Shown: positions 32,599 to 40,522 of the stretch, one piece after another
Layout of the letters: each line of letters opens with the position of its first letter
How positions within the stretch are numbered: position 1 is the first letter of the stretch
Source of the DNA: an uncultured Dysosmobacter sp.
GTDB taxonomy: Bacteria > Bacillota > Clostridia > Oscillospirales > Oscillospiraceae
Length of the DNA: 64,000 bases
Direction: 5' to 3'
Assembly (NCBI RefSeq): GCF_947631635.1
Contig: NZ_CANRMB010000009.1
Location: forward strand, 1 to 64,000
Notes under the pieces: model-generated
The model's database searches: none
The model's input: the letters and a program-made list of their open reading frames with translations, nothing else
What the model was told of the DNA's origin: nothing
Made by a program: the position numbers and the translations under genes

Positions 32599-33854
32599 TG
32601 AAGAGACGACAAGCCCTGTGGGTGCTGACAGGCGTCATTTTGATCCGCGGCTTTGCCGCCGGCGGCATCAACATGACAGCCAGCCTGTTTATCGCACCGG
32701 TCTCCCAGGAACTCGGCGTGGGTGTGGGAACGCTGTCACTTTACTTCAGCATCATGTCGGTGGTCACGGTTCTGTGGCTGCCCTGGGCCGGAAGGCTGAT
32801 CGACCGCTGTCCTGTCCGGCTCCTGGCGCTGGCGGCCGCCGCCCTGCAAGGCTTGTCCTTTGCGGGCTTCGGCCTTTTAGACCATGTGTCCGGGTGGTAT
32901 CTGCTCGCCATTCCACAGGCCATGGGCGCGGCGATCCTGGTGAGCCTCTTGGGACCGATTTTGATCAACCGCTGGTTTCCTCAAAATACCGGCCTGATCC
33001 TGGGAATCCAAATGGCCTTTGTATGGCTGTTTGCCGCCGTACTGCAGCCGGTCATATCAAAAATGATTGAGACCGGCGGCTGGCGCGGGGCCTATTTCTT
33101 CGCCGGTCTGGCCGCGTTTTTCGCTGTGGCCGCCGCTGCGCTCCTGCTGCTGCGGGACAGGCCCGCCGCAGAGGACCCCGCTGAGCCGGGAGTGGGGCAG
33201 ACGGCCTCTGCCGCGGGAGGTACAGGCGGTGTTGAGATCCCGGAAAAGACCGCGACGCATTCCGCCTCGTTTGTCCTGCTGCTGCTTTTTATGGTCGCTA
33301 TGACCGGCGCGGCGGTGTTCACCCAGCACATCCCGACTTACGGCGGACTGCTGGGCTACTCTTTGGGGCAGGCGGGCCTCGCCATGTCTCTCGCCTCGCT
33401 GGGCAGCGCCATAGGCTCCATTGCCATTGGCCTGGTATGCGACCGGATCGGCGGACTCAAGACTTGCTATGGGATCATTGCACTCTGGCTTTTGGCCGTC
33501 GCGGGATTTCTATTCAGCAGAACAGGCTTTGCCGTCTTCGCAGCATCCGCGTTTCTGCACGGCGTCGCCAGCTCCAGCATCGCAGTCCTCGCACCGATTT
33601 TGACGCTGACCTTTTATGGGAAAATGGATTATGAAAAGATCTATGCAAAAGTTTCCATGGGTGCTCCGCTGGCCTCCATCCTGCTGGTCCCGGCCTATGG
33701 CTTTATTTACGATGCGACGGGCAGTTATTCCGCCGTACTGGTCCTGCTGGCCGTACTGCTGGGCAGCGCCAGCCTTGGAATTATGCTGGGCTGGCGGATG
33801 CGGTGCACGGCGGCGGAATGCCCCGCCTGGCGCAAAGCAAAACGTCCGCTTTAG
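32598..33854 (+). CDS. Major facilitator superfamily transporter
   Basis: 418 residues with about 12 hydrophobic segments in two halves, separated by a hydrophilic loop rich in Ala/Glu (about 190-215). The loop between helices 2 and 3 reads GRLIDRCPVRLL, an MFS motif A variant, and the second half repeats it as GLVCDRIGGLKT. The overall form is that of the oxalate/formate or monocarboxylate antiporter groups. The substrate is not predictable. TGATG overlaps the reductase stop, so it is the last gene of the ahpC operon. Confidence 0.85.
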   Translation: MKRRQALWVLTGVILIRGFAAGGINMTASLFIAPVSQELGVGVGTLSLYFSIMSVVTVLWLPWAGRLIDRCPVRLLALAAAALQGLSFAGFGLLDHVSGWYLLAIPQAMGAAILVSLLGPILINRWFPQNTGLILGIQMAFVWLFAAVLQPVISKMIETGGWRGAYFFAGLAAFFAVAAAALLLLRDRPAAEDPAEPGVGQTASAAGGTGGVEIPEKTATHSASFVLLLLFMVAMTGAAVFTQHIPTYGGLLGYSLGQAGLAMSLASLGSAIGSIAIGLVCDRIGGLKTCYGIIALWLLAVAGFLFSRTGFAVFAASAFLHGVASSSIAVLAPILTLTFYGKMDYEKIYAKVSMGAPLASILLVPAYGFIYDATGSYSAVLVLLAVLLGSASLGIMLGWRMRCTAAECPAWRKAKRPL

Positions 33855-33858
33855 AGAG

Positions 33859-33888
33859 AAAGCTCCCCACCGGCCGATGGGGAGCTTT
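33859..33888 (+). terminator. Terminator after the MFS gene
   Basis: An 11-bp stem, AAAGCTCCCCA with TGGGGAGCTTT, 8-nt loop. Confidence 0.8.
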
Positions 33889-33889
33889 G

Positions 33890-34210
33890 GCTGGATGGGA
33901 ATTTTGGAAATCGTCCCATAAGACGAAAGGCACAACTCAGTTGAGACAAAACCTGCAAGTTTACGCCCTGATTCCACCCGTGAGCCAGACAAGGCGGGGT
34001 ATGGGTGAAAACAAAGAAAATCCCTGTCCAGTTACGAATCCTCACCGCAAAGAGAGGATTCGTGCCAAATCGGGATTTCCTGAGCTGTATCAAGGGGAGA
34101 AAAGTATTTTTTTCAGCCAAAGGGTTTGTCAAAAACCAAACTGAAGCCCAGCGTAAGCGGGTTCGGTTTGGAGAGGAGGAGCAGCGGAATGAGCGCGCTC
34201 GGACTTTTGC
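33890..34210. other. Non-coding stretch between the MFS gene and tRNA-Ser
   Basis: Open frames here are short, out of step with any ribosome site and have no recognisable content. Apart from a weak hairpin near 34040 I see nothing functional. Confidence 0.5.
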
Positions 34211-34248
34211 AAAAAAGTCGGAGCAAGTGATATGACGCTTGCTCCGAC
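34211..34248 (-). terminator. Minus-strand terminator downstream of tRNA-Ser
   Basis: An 11-bp stem GTCGGAGCAAG with CTTGCTCCGAC. Read on the minus strand it is followed by T6 (34211-34216). Confidence 0.75.
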
Positions 34249-34289
34249 GTGTACCAAGGCAAGAAAAATGCTTTCTTACGCAACCCTGT

Positions 34290-34406
34290 CCATCCCGACC
34301 GCGAATCCAGCGGAGCGAATCGCGGTCGGAAGCGAAGAAAAAGCACGTCCGGCGTATGAAAAGGCCCTAAGGCCTTTTCATCGCCTTAGGGCTTTTTCTG
34401 AGCTGG
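34290..34406 (-). repeat. tRNA-tail repeat, copy 1
   Basis: About 117 bp directly after the 3' end of tRNA-Ser (minus strand). It is closely similar to 44382-44496 and 44547-44660: it starts CAGCTCAGAAAAAGCC, contains the hairpin CCTAAGGC/GCCTTAGG, then CATACGCCGG, and ends in a second hairpin around CCGCGA/TCGCGG. It probably works as a tRNA terminator. Confidence 0.7.
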
Positions 34407-34492
34407 CGGAGCGGGTGGGATTCGAACCCACGTGCCCTTGCGGACAACTTGATTTCGAGTCAAGCTCGTTACGACCACTTCGATACCGCTCC
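34407..34492 (-). tRNA. tRNA-Ser (anticodon CGA)
   Basis: An 86-nt class II tRNA on the minus strand. Acceptor GGAGCGG with CCGCTCC, discriminator G, anticodon stem CTTGA/TCAAG with loop CTCGAAA giving anticodon CGA, a long variable arm and a T-arm with GGTTCGAATCC. CCA is not encoded. Confidence 0.93.
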
Positions 34493-34627
34493 AAAGATAT
34501 GCGGAGTCCCCAATCCAGTCACCAGAAGCTATTATGCCATACTTTCATGGCCGATGCAAGAGCAAAACTGGATGGAACCGGGATAAGATTTTTGCATAGA
34601 ATATGGTTGGGATAGGAGGAATGGCTT

Positions 34628-35260
34628 GTGAAGGGACAAATCTACATCTGGGGCAGTGAAAATCAATATGAGAATTATGCTGAAGCCATAGCAGCAGCAG
34701 GAGGGACAGCGTGCTTTGGCGGAGATCCGAAGGACTGTGATGGGCTGCTGCTGCCCGGTGGGGGAGATCTGGAACCTTGGCGGTATGGACAGGAAAATCG
34801 CGGGTCCAGAGACCTGGACCCGGTTAGGGACCGGGCGGAGTGGGACTTGCTGGACAGGTTCACAGCGGCGGGGAGGCCTGTATTGGGTATCTGCCGAGGG
34901 CTTCAGACCATCAACGTATTCTTTGGAGGAACCCTTTTCCAGGACCTGCCGGGACACTGTGCAGTGGAGGGGACGGACCGGCTCCACAGCGTCCGCACAC
35001 TGCCGTCGCCGTTTTCCGTGTTGTATGGCGAAGAGAATGTTGTGAACAGCGCCCACCACCAGGCGGTGGACCGGCTTGGAAGCGGTCTGCGGGCAGTCCA
35101 GTGGACTGGGGATGGCGTGGTTGAGGCGCTTTGCCACCAGACGCTGCCGGTCTGGGCTGTCCAGTGGCATCCAGAGCGCCTGCGCGGACGGTTTGCAAAA
35201 TGCGGCGCAGCAGATGGAGATCTGCTGTTTGCCTGGTTTTTGGCCCAGTGCCGGCGATAA
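34628..35260 (+). CDS. Class I glutamine amidotransferase-like hydrolase (peptidase C26)
   Basis: 210 residues. The triad is visible: nucleophile Cys in PVLGICRGLQTINVFFGG (about 85-102) and His/Glu in AVQWHPERL (about 177). This is the free-standing gamma-glutamyl-gamma-aminobutyrate hydrolase (PuuD-like) family, which removes glutamyl groups from gamma-glutamyl compounds. It is a little shorter than E. coli PuuD (about 250). A GTG start follows AGGAGG. It is isolated between tRNA genes, with no polyamine genes nearby, so the substrate is uncertain. Confidence 0.8.
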   Translation: MKGQIYIWGSENQYENYAEAIAAAGGTACFGGDPKDCDGLLLPGGGDLEPWRYGQENRGSRDLDPVRDRAEWDLLDRFTAAGRPVLGICRGLQTINVFFGGTLFQDLPGHCAVEGTDRLHSVRTLPSPFSVLYGEENVVNSAHHQAVDRLGSGLRAVQWTGDGVVEALCHQTLPVWAVQWHPERLRGRFAKCGAADGDLLFAWFLAQCRR

Positions 35261-35348
35261 AAATGCAAAAATTTGCGTGAAAACAGCTTGACAGAGATGC
35301 CGGAGTATGGTAATATATCCAAGCTGACATTTTCCATGGAGGGCAAAT

Positions 35349-35423
35349 GCAGGTGTAGCACAATGGTCAGGGCACCAGCCTTCCAAGCTGGGGATGCGAG
35401 TTCGATTCTCGTCACCTGCTCCA
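35349..35423 (+). tRNA. tRNA-Gly (anticodon TCC)
   Basis: Acceptor GCAGGTG with CACCTGC, anticodon loop CTTCCAA (TCC), T-arm GAGTTCGATTCTC, and encoded CCA. First of five plus-strand tRNA genes. Confidence 0.95.
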
Positions 35424-35432
35424 ATGAAATTC

Positions 35433-35509
<77 letters not shown>

Positions 35510-35551
35510 GCTCTCCTTTTGGAGCGAGCGTCAGTATTGTTTTCTATATGT

Positions 35552-35629
<78 letters not shown>

Positions 35630-35638
35630 GACAAAAGT

Positions 35639-35670
35639 AGGGGATCGGGGTTACCCCGATCCCCTATTTT
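35639..35670 (+). terminator. Terminator after tRNA-His
   Basis: A 12-bp perfect stem (35639-35650 with 35654-35665), 3-nt loop and ATTTT. It divides the tRNA cluster into two transcription units. Confidence 0.85.
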
Positions 35671-35680
35671 CCTTCCACAT

Positions 35681-35755
35681 TGGGGCGTCGCCAAGTGGTA
35701 AGGCAAGGGACTTTGACTCCCTCATCCGCTGGTTCGAGTCCAGCCGTCCCAGCCA
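35681..35755 (+). tRNA. tRNA-Gln (anticodon TTG)
   Basis: Acceptor TGGGGCG with CGTCCCA, anticodon loop CTTTGAC (TTG), T-arm CTGGTTCGAGTCCAG, CCA encoded. Confidence 0.94.
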
Positions 35756-35788
35756 GTTGATCTCACCATATTGATGGTGTATATATAT

Positions 35789-35864
35789 GATCCGGTAGCT
35801 CAGCCGGCAGAGCAACTGCCTTTTAAGCAGTGGGTCCGGGGTTCGAATCCCCGCCGGGTCACCA
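35789..35864 (+). tRNA. tRNA-Lys (anticodon TTT), integration target
   Basis: Acceptor GATCCGG with CCGGGTC, anticodon loop CTTTTAA (TTT), T-arm GGGGTTCGAATCCCC, CCA encoded. Its 3' 48 bases are the left att copy of the integrated element and are intact, so the tRNA stays functional. Confidence 0.95.
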
Positions 35865-35865
35865 G
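35817..35865 (+). repeat. att repeat, left copy (within tRNA-Lys)
   Basis: 49 bases identical to 44336-44384. Covers the anticodon loop through the 3' end of tRNA-Lys plus one G. Confidence 0.95.
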
Positions 35866-35867
35866 AG

Positions 35868-35914
35868 AAAAAATCCTCAAAGCCTTGAAAATACAGGGCT
35901 GTGAGGATTTTTCT
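35868..35914. terminator. Bidirectional terminator for tRNA-Lys and integrase
   Basis: AAAATCCTCA paired with TGAGGATTTTT through an interrupted GCC stem. It is supplied by the element and replaces the original tRNA tail, now displaced to 44382. Confidence 0.75.
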
Positions 35915-35977
35915 TTTTCTGGAACCTGAGATATGTTCTCCGAATATGGCCTCAAAAGTACTGGCTTTTTCAAAGTG

Positions 35978-35999
35978 TGCAAGTCAAAATGCAAGTCAA
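35978..35999 (+). promoter_or_regulatory. Left arm-type integrase sites
   Basis: Two direct copies of TGCAAGTCAA at 35978 and 35990 (12-bp period). Similar sites lie near the right att at 44278 and 44289. Confidence 0.6.
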
Positions 36000-37153
36000 G
36001 CTTTCTTTTCCAAATAGGCGTCCAGCTTATCCACGGACTTTCTTTTGTGGATGGCGTCCAGGTGGGTGTATATCCGCAGCGTTGTGGAGACATCGGCGTG
36101 TCCCATTTGGGCACAGGCTTGCACCACGTCCACCCCGGCTAGATACATCAGCGTGCAGAAGGTATGCCGCAGCCAATGCATGGTGATGTTGGGGATGGTC
36201 ATATCAAAGACCTTTGGCCCCGGTTTGCTGGACTTCATGCGTTCCAGGTCGGCGGGGGTCCTGGTGCCGTACTTGATGTTCAGTTCCCGCATATAGGACC
36301 GCCACAGCTTTGCCCAGGCGGATTCTGTCATAACGCCGCCTTTGGCGCTGTGGATCACAAGCAGGTTGTCTCTTGGCAGAGCCGCCATGTAGTCGACAAG
36401 CCGCTGCGGGATATCCACGGTCCGCATACCGGCGTCGGATTTGGTGACGTGCCGGAGGCTGGGAACGCCGTTGGAATCGTACTCAATGACCTTGTTGACA
36501 GAGATGGTCCGCTCCTTTAGGTCCACGTCGTTCCAGGTCAGGGCGGCCAGTTCTCCACGGCGGAGGCCGGACAGCATCATAATGACCGCCACAGGCTGTG
36601 CCCGGTGTGGTGTGTTCCAAATCCATTGCTGTTCTTCTTCCGTCAGGGCGCGGCGCTGTTCCTCCTTGCGGCCAACGGCGGAAAGCTCCACTTGCGACTC
36701 TGGATTGACAGGGATGACCCGGCCCACGGCCCGCCGCATGATCTGGCGAATGGCAGAGCGGTACAGATTGATTGTGCGCTGTGAAAGCCCCTGATCTGTC
36801 AGGGCAATCAGCACCCGTTCGATATCATCCGCCCGCACCTGGCCGATCTCAAAGCCCTGTAATTCCTCTTTCCAGAGCTTCACGGCGCGGCGGTAGTTGT
36901 CCATCTGGCGGCAGGTGATGTTCTCTTTCTCTTTCAAGCGGAGCCAGTCATCCGCCCAGGTGTCGAAGCTGTCCCGCTGGGAAAGCACATCCAGGCCGCG
37001 GCCAAGCTGGAGCCGGACGGCGGTTTCCTTCTCCTTCAGTTCTGCCGGGGACTTGGCGTAGACGCTCTTATACTGCCGCTTGCCGTTCTCGTCCCGGCCC
37101 AGATAGATTTGAGCGCAATAGCGCCCGTCTGCCCGCTTCTTAGCCCTAGCCAA
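35996..37153 (-). CDS. int: Tyrosine recombinase integrase
   Basis: 385 residues from a TTG start at 37153 (GGGAGG 9 bp upstream). N-terminal arm-binding domain (RYCAQIYLGRDENGKRQYKS), SAM-like core-binding domain, and catalytic domain with Arg in SGLRRGELAAL, HxxR in HWLRHTFCTLM and nucleophile Tyr in MGHADVSTTLRIYTHL. It is of the phage/Tn916 type and integrates into the 3' end of tRNA-Lys next to which it sits. The open frame extends to 37216, but without a ribosome site. Confidence 0.95.
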   Translation of the reverse strand: MARAKKRADGRYCAQIYLGRDENGKRQYKSVYAKSPAELKEKETAVRLQLGRGLDVLSQRDSFDTWADDWLRLKEKENITCRQMDNYRRAVKLWKEELQGFEIGQVRADDIERVLIALTDQGLSQRTINLYRSAIRQIMRRAVGRVIPVNPESQVELSAVGRKEEQRRALTEEEQQWIWNTPHRAQPVAVIMMLSGLRRGELAALTWNDVDLKERTISVNKVIEYDSNGVPSLRHVTKSDAGMRTVDIPQRLVDYMAALPRDNLLVIHSAKGGVMTESAWAKLWRSYMRELNIKYGTRTPADLERMKSSKPGPKVFDMTIPNITMHWLRHTFCTLMYLAGVDVVQACAQMGHADVSTTLRIYTHLDAIHKRKSVDKLDAYLEKKA

Positions 37154-37168
37154 ATGGATTCGCCTCCC

Positions 37169-37197
37169 TTGCTTTTTGTCGAAAGCTATGATATATT
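37169..37197 (+). promoter_or_regulatory. Promoter of the structured RNA unit
   Basis: TTGCTT (37169-37174), 17 bp, TATATT (37192-37197), on the plus strand, opposite to int. Confidence 0.65.
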
Positions 37198-37276
37198 GAG
37201 CGCAGGAAAGAATCATCTTTCAGCGCTGCACAAGACGGCGGGCGGTTAGCCACATCCTCCGAAAGGAGGTGAGGCC

Positions 37277-37360
37277 ATGCCAATTACGATAACACTACAT
37301 ATCTTCGGATATACAGTGACGATTCGTATAAAAGGCAGAAACCGCCACCCTGGCCGGTGA
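37277..37360 (+). CDS. 27-residue basic, beta-prone peptide
   Basis: MPITITLHIFGYTVTIRIKG then RNRHPGR. The first 18 residues alternate hydrophobic and Thr/Ile residues; the tail is strongly basic. The ribosome site GGAGG with 7-bp spacing is near-perfect but paired in a hairpin. I do not recognise the family. It is convergent with the int/repressor strand, whose transcript would be antisense to it. A type I toxin is one possible reading; a regulatory leader or an exported basic peptide are others. Confidence 0.5.
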   Translation: MPITITLHIFGYTVTIRIKGRNRHPGR

Positions 37361-37467
37361 CGGTTTCTAGTGCTTTGCATTAGACTACTAAATCCAAGTC
37401 CGGGCTAACCGCTTGCCGCAGCGCCCTTTCTATATTTAGTATAACCGTCACATGATGAATTGTCAAT

Positions 37468-37499
37468 GCCCTGGGCTTCGGCCTGGGGCTTAATTTTTT
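37468..37499 (+). terminator. Terminator of the structured RNA
   Basis: GCCCTGGGC and GCCTGGGGC pair with two G-U pairs around a TTCG tetraloop and are followed by T6. It overlaps the end of the repressor gene on the other strand. Confidence 0.7.
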
Positions 37500-38094
37500 A
37501 CCATACTTCTTCGCCTCTAGGTGGTCCCCAGTCGATTTCTTCGCTCTTTAGCGGTGCTTCTGCCCTCTCTGGCGGCTCTCCTGTGCCCTCTGACGGGCTT
37601 TCTGGTGAGGCGGTATCCGTACCCTCTGGCGGGGCCTCTGTGGGCGGGTCCTGGCGCTGGTATTTGGGTATCTCGGTCAGCTCCTCGACGCGCTCCACGG
37701 CTTTCTGCTGGCCGTCATCGTTGAGCTTGTTAAAAAGAGTGACCAGTGTCTCTTCAGGAGCAGAAAAAGAGTATCCTTTACTTTTGTGTTCACGCTCTGC
37801 GTAATATACAGCTAATTTCGCCGCCTTTTCTATGTGATAGTCTTCCGTAGCAAATACGCGCATTACGTTGTATGCATGTCGCTCTTCTATTGAAAGTTCT
37901 TCTCCCCAAAGTAACCAATAAAAGTCACATTTAAGAGCATCAGCAATGCGTTGGACAGTCTCTTGCTTCGGATTTCGTAAATCGTTTTCCCATTGAGCAA
38001 GCGTTTGGTAAGTAACTCCTAATTTTGCCCCTAATTCTCGTTGAGTTAGACCAGCCTTTTTCCTAGCTGCTTTTATGCGTTGTCCGGTGGTCAT
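37498..38094 (-). CDS. Xre-family repressor of the element
   Basis: 198 residues. N-terminal helix-turn-helix (RIKAARKKAGLTQRELGAKL then GVTYQTLAQWENDLRNPKQE), a central segment with a short helical region, and a Pro/Glu/Ser-rich tail (about 150-198). No ImmA-type peptidase or LexA-type cleavage site is visible, so derepression must occur by another route, for example a helper-phage antirepressor as in SaPI Stl. The start at 38094 has GAGGTG 6 bp upstream. Divergent from the Cro-like gene across a 141-bp operator region. Confidence 0.85.
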   Translation of the reverse strand: MTTGQRIKAARKKAGLTQRELGAKLGVTYQTLAQWENDLRNPKQETVQRIADALKCDFYWLLWGEELSIEERHAYNVMRVFATEDYHIEKAAKLAVYYAEREHKSKGYSFSAPEETLVTLFNKLNDDGQQKAVERVEELTEIPKYQRQDPPTEAPPEGTDTASPESPSEGTGEPPERAEAPLKSEEIDWGPPRGEEVW

Positions 38095-38174
38095 GTGCAT
38101 CACCTCATTATGAGTATAGCATACATTAACAAAAACGCAAGAAAAAATTTTTGCAAAAGACTGTAAATTAGAAT

Positions 38175-38222
38175 TGACTTTTACTTTTGACTGTGATACG
38201 ATAAATGCAGTCAAAAGTAAAA
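38175..38222. promoter_or_regulatory. Lytic promoter overlapped by a 15-bp inverted-repeat operator
   Basis: TTGACT (38175-38180), 16 bp, TACGAT (38197-38202). A perfect 15-bp inverted repeat, 38179-38193 and 38208-38222 (TTTTACTTTTGACTG and complement), spaced by 14 bp, covers the promoter. The repressor's own leftward promoter has TATACT at 38113-38118 (complement). Confidence 0.7.
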
Positions 38223-38235
38223 GCGAGGTGAACAT

Positions 38236-38427
38236 ATGAGAATCAACCGAGAGCGTTTTGCGGCGGCTCTGGTCCGGCTCGATCTGAACGGCAACAAGCT
38301 GGCGGAAAAGGCGGGCGTGTCCCGTGGGACTGTAACGGCAGTTCGGACCGGCAAGAGTTGCAGCAGGGAGACGGCGGACAAGCTGGCCGCAGTCTTAGGA
38401 CAGGACATCATCGAGAAAGGAGACTAG
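38236..38427 (+). CDS. Cro-like HTH protein
   Basis: 63 residues: FAAALVRLDLNGNKLAEKAG then VSRGTVTAVRTGKSCSRETA, a single Xre fold and nothing else. It is the first gene of the rightward operon, facing the repressor. GAGGTG lies 7 bp before the ATG. It probably competes with the repressor for the shared operator. Confidence 0.8.
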   Translation: MRINRERFAAALVRLDLNGNKLAEKAGVSRGTVTAVRTGKSCSRETADKLAAVLGQDIIEKGD

Positions 38428-38430
38428 ACC

Positions 38431-38664
38431 ATGTATAGGCCGCAACGAATCAACAAGCCCCGGAGAGTGATTCACAGTATCGACGAGCTTCCGGTGCTGT
38501 GTGATGTCTGCGACGCCGGATTACTTTTGAGGCGGAATCCAGAGACCATAGCGAAAATGGCAAAGGACGGCATCCTCAAAGGGGCCAAGCAGGGGCAGAG
38601 CTGGTATTTCCGTCGGGATGATCTGGTGGAGTACATGAACAAATTGTTCGGGACAGGAGCGTGA
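38431..38664 (+). CDS. Excisionase-like helix-turn-helix protein
   Basis: 77 residues. LLLRRNPETIAKMAKDGILK then QSWYFRRDDLVEYMNK is the MerR-like winged HTH of the HTH_17/excisionase family. It follows the Cro gene by 3 bp. Likely the recombination directionality factor for the integrase, or a second regulator. Confidence 0.7.
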   Translation: MYRPQRINKPRRVIHSIDELPVLCDVCDAGLLLRRNPETIAKMAKDGILKGAKQGQSWYFRRDDLVEYMNKLFGTGA

Positions 38665-38668
38665 TAAG

Positions 38669-40522
38669 GTGACCGGCGACAAGCTTTTGAAACACGCAAA
38701 ATACTATGCCTCCCCGATGGGGCTGCGCGTATTTCCCTGCTGGCCGATGGAGAAATCCCCGGCTACAGTCCACGGCTGCAAGGATGCAACAGCGGACCTG
38801 GAACAGATCACAAAATGGTGGACAGGCTCCTACCTCTACAATATCGGCATCGCCACCGGCAGTGGTCTTGTGGTGCTGGATGTGGACATCGACCACGACG
38901 CCGGGAAATATGGGGACGAGACACTTGCAGAGCTGGAGCAGCGATATGGATCTCTGCCTGATACCTGGATGTGTCTTACCGGCGGCGGTGGCGTTCACTA
39001 CTACTTCAAGTGTGATGACCCAGCCCTAACCGTGGGGACCAGCTTTGCTCCAAGTCTGGACTATCGGGGGAACGGCGGCTATGTCATAGCGCCTCCCAGC
39101 GTTCACCAGAACGGGCATACATATGAATGGGAGGCAGAGCACACCCCTAGCAATACAGCCCTTGCACCGCTTCCTGAATGGCTTCACAGGCTCATGCTGC
39201 AAGGCAAGCAGAAGGACAAGCCCAGCACCGCAAAGACCGCCACAGAGGCCCCGGATAAGGTCGCAGAGGGGAACCGCAACACGGAGATGTTCAAGCTGGC
39301 GGCATCCCTGCGGGCGAAGGGACTGACGGTGGAGGAGACCACAGCCGCCATCATGGAGGCCAACAAGGCCAGGTGCAGTCCCCCGCTCTCTGACAGCGAG
39401 ATCAAGACAATCTGTAACAGCGTCGGACGGTATGAGCGGGGAGAGAGCAAGACAAAGACGGCACCCGCCGCACTGGTAAAGGCGTCAGAGGTTCCCTATG
39501 AGCCGCCCCGATGGACCATAGCACCTTACTTCCAGATGGGCAAGGGAACGCTGATTCAGGGAGACAACGGCAGCGGCAAGACTGCTTTCATGTGCGCTAT
39601 CGCCGCCCATATCACCACCGGAGAGCCGCTGTTGGGAATCAAGATCGCCACGCCTGGGGATGTGCTGATACTGTCTGTGGAGGATGACCTGCCTGTCCTC
39701 CGTGGCCGCGTCGAGGCCAACGGCGGGGACCTGGACAAGTGCCATTTCCTGACCAATGCCGCCGGGCTGACCTTCAACAGCCCAGAGGTAGAGGCGGCTA
39801 TCAAGCAGATCAACGCCAAAATGGTCATTTTTGACCCCTTCCAGGCGTTTCTAGGAGCGAAGGTCGATATGTTCCGTAGCAACGAGACCCGCCCAGAACT
39901 GGCGAGATTGTTTGAGATGTGTGAGCGCAACAACTGCTCCTGCGCCATCATCGCTCACATGAGTAAGAGCGGCGATAAGTCCCCAGTTAACAGGTCACTG
40001 GGCAGCGTGGACATCCCGGCTTCCATGCGGAGTATTTTGCAGCTTGTCCGCAATCCTGAGAACGAGGACGAGTGTGTCATGGTCCATGTAAAATGCTCCA
40101 ACGCACCGAAGGGGCCAAGCCTCGGCTACACCATCGGCGACCGGGGCGGCGTCCATTGGACCGGCTTCAAGGACATGACCGCCGAGGACCTGACCACCAT
40201 TGTCAGGCGCAAGGAGAAAGGCATCCCTTACGAGAAGGAGCCGCTTGTGCAGGTATTCAATCAGCTTGTGACAGATCGGCCCGGCGGCGGATTCTGGAGC
40301 TATGAGGACGTGAAGAGCGTCGGGGCAAAAATCCTGGGCTTCCCGCCGTTCTATTCAACCGCTGATCTGAAGCAAAAGCTGTCTGGCCCGTTCATCCGAG
40401 AACTACAGGAGAAGGACGGCCTGATTGTGACATGTGGGCATAAGTCGAATGGAGCGAGAGGAATCCGCATTGAGCAATACCAGCATCCACAAGGCTATCA
40501 AACGAGCCTGGGCACAGCGTAG
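38669..40522 (+). CDS. Primase-polymerase fused to RepA-like helicase
   Basis: 617 residues. The N-terminal prim-pol domain (PF09250 type) contains GSGLVVLDVDIDHDAGK (metal-binding DxD), GGGGVHYYFK and SLDYRGNGGYVIAPPS. A PriCT-like helical linker (GNRNTEMFKLAASLRAKG, NKARCSPPLSDSEIK) follows, then an AAA/RecA-type helicase with Walker A GDNGSGKTAF and Walker B MVIFDPFQAFLG. It is predicted to melt and prime the element's own origin, here next to the gene end. GTG start at 38669. This is the replication module seen in satellites and plasmids. Confidence 0.88.
   Translation: MTGDKLLKHAKYYASPMGLRVFPCWPMEKSPATVHGCKDATADLEQITKWWTGSYLYNIGIATGSGLVVLDVDIDHDAGKYGDETLAELEQRYGSLPDTWMCLTGGGGVHYYFKCDDPALTVGTSFAPSLDYRGNGGYVIAPPSVHQNGHTYEWEAEHTPSNTALAPLPEWLHRLMLQGKQKDKPSTAKTATEAPDKVAEGNRNTEMFKLAASLRAKGLTVEETTAAIMEANKARCSPPLSDSEIKTICNSVGRYERGESKTKTAPAALVKASEVPYEPPRWTIAPYFQMGKGTLIQGDNGSGKTAFMCAIAAHITTGEPLLGIKIATPGDVLILSVEDDLPVLRGRVEANGGDLDKCHFLTNAAGLTFNSPEVEAAIKQINAKMVIFDPFQAFLGAKVDMFRSNETRPELARLFEMCERNNCSCAIIAHMSKSGDKSPVNRSLGSVDIPASMRSILQLVRNPENEDECVMVHVKCSNAPKGPSLGYTIGDRGGVHWTGFKDMTAEDLTTIVRRKEKGIPYEKEPLVQVFNQLVTDRPGGGFWSYEDVKSVGAKILGFPPFYSTADLKQKLSGPFIRELQEKDGLIVTCGHKSNGARGIRIEQYQHPQGYQTSLGTA

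Larger units (their letters stand above)
37204..37499 (+). ncRNA. Highly structured mRNA carrying a 27-aa ORF
   Basis: About 295 nt from promoter to terminator. A 15-bp long-range stem (37237-37251 with 37403-37417, two G-U pairs) encloses the ORF. The Shine-Dalgarno GGAGG (37265-37269) is paired with CCTCC (37256-37260) across a GAAA tetraloop. A 13-bp hairpin with one mismatch (37337-37349 with 37356-37368) covers the stop codon. Such sealing is typical of type I toxin mRNAs or other translationally locked messages. Ends at the terminator 37468-37499. Confidence 0.65.

Noticed and set aside
34005..34235. A 76-codon plus-strand open frame between the MFS gene and tRNA-Ser
   Set aside because: No ribosome site, low-complexity basic composition and it overlaps the tRNA-Ser terminator hairpin.
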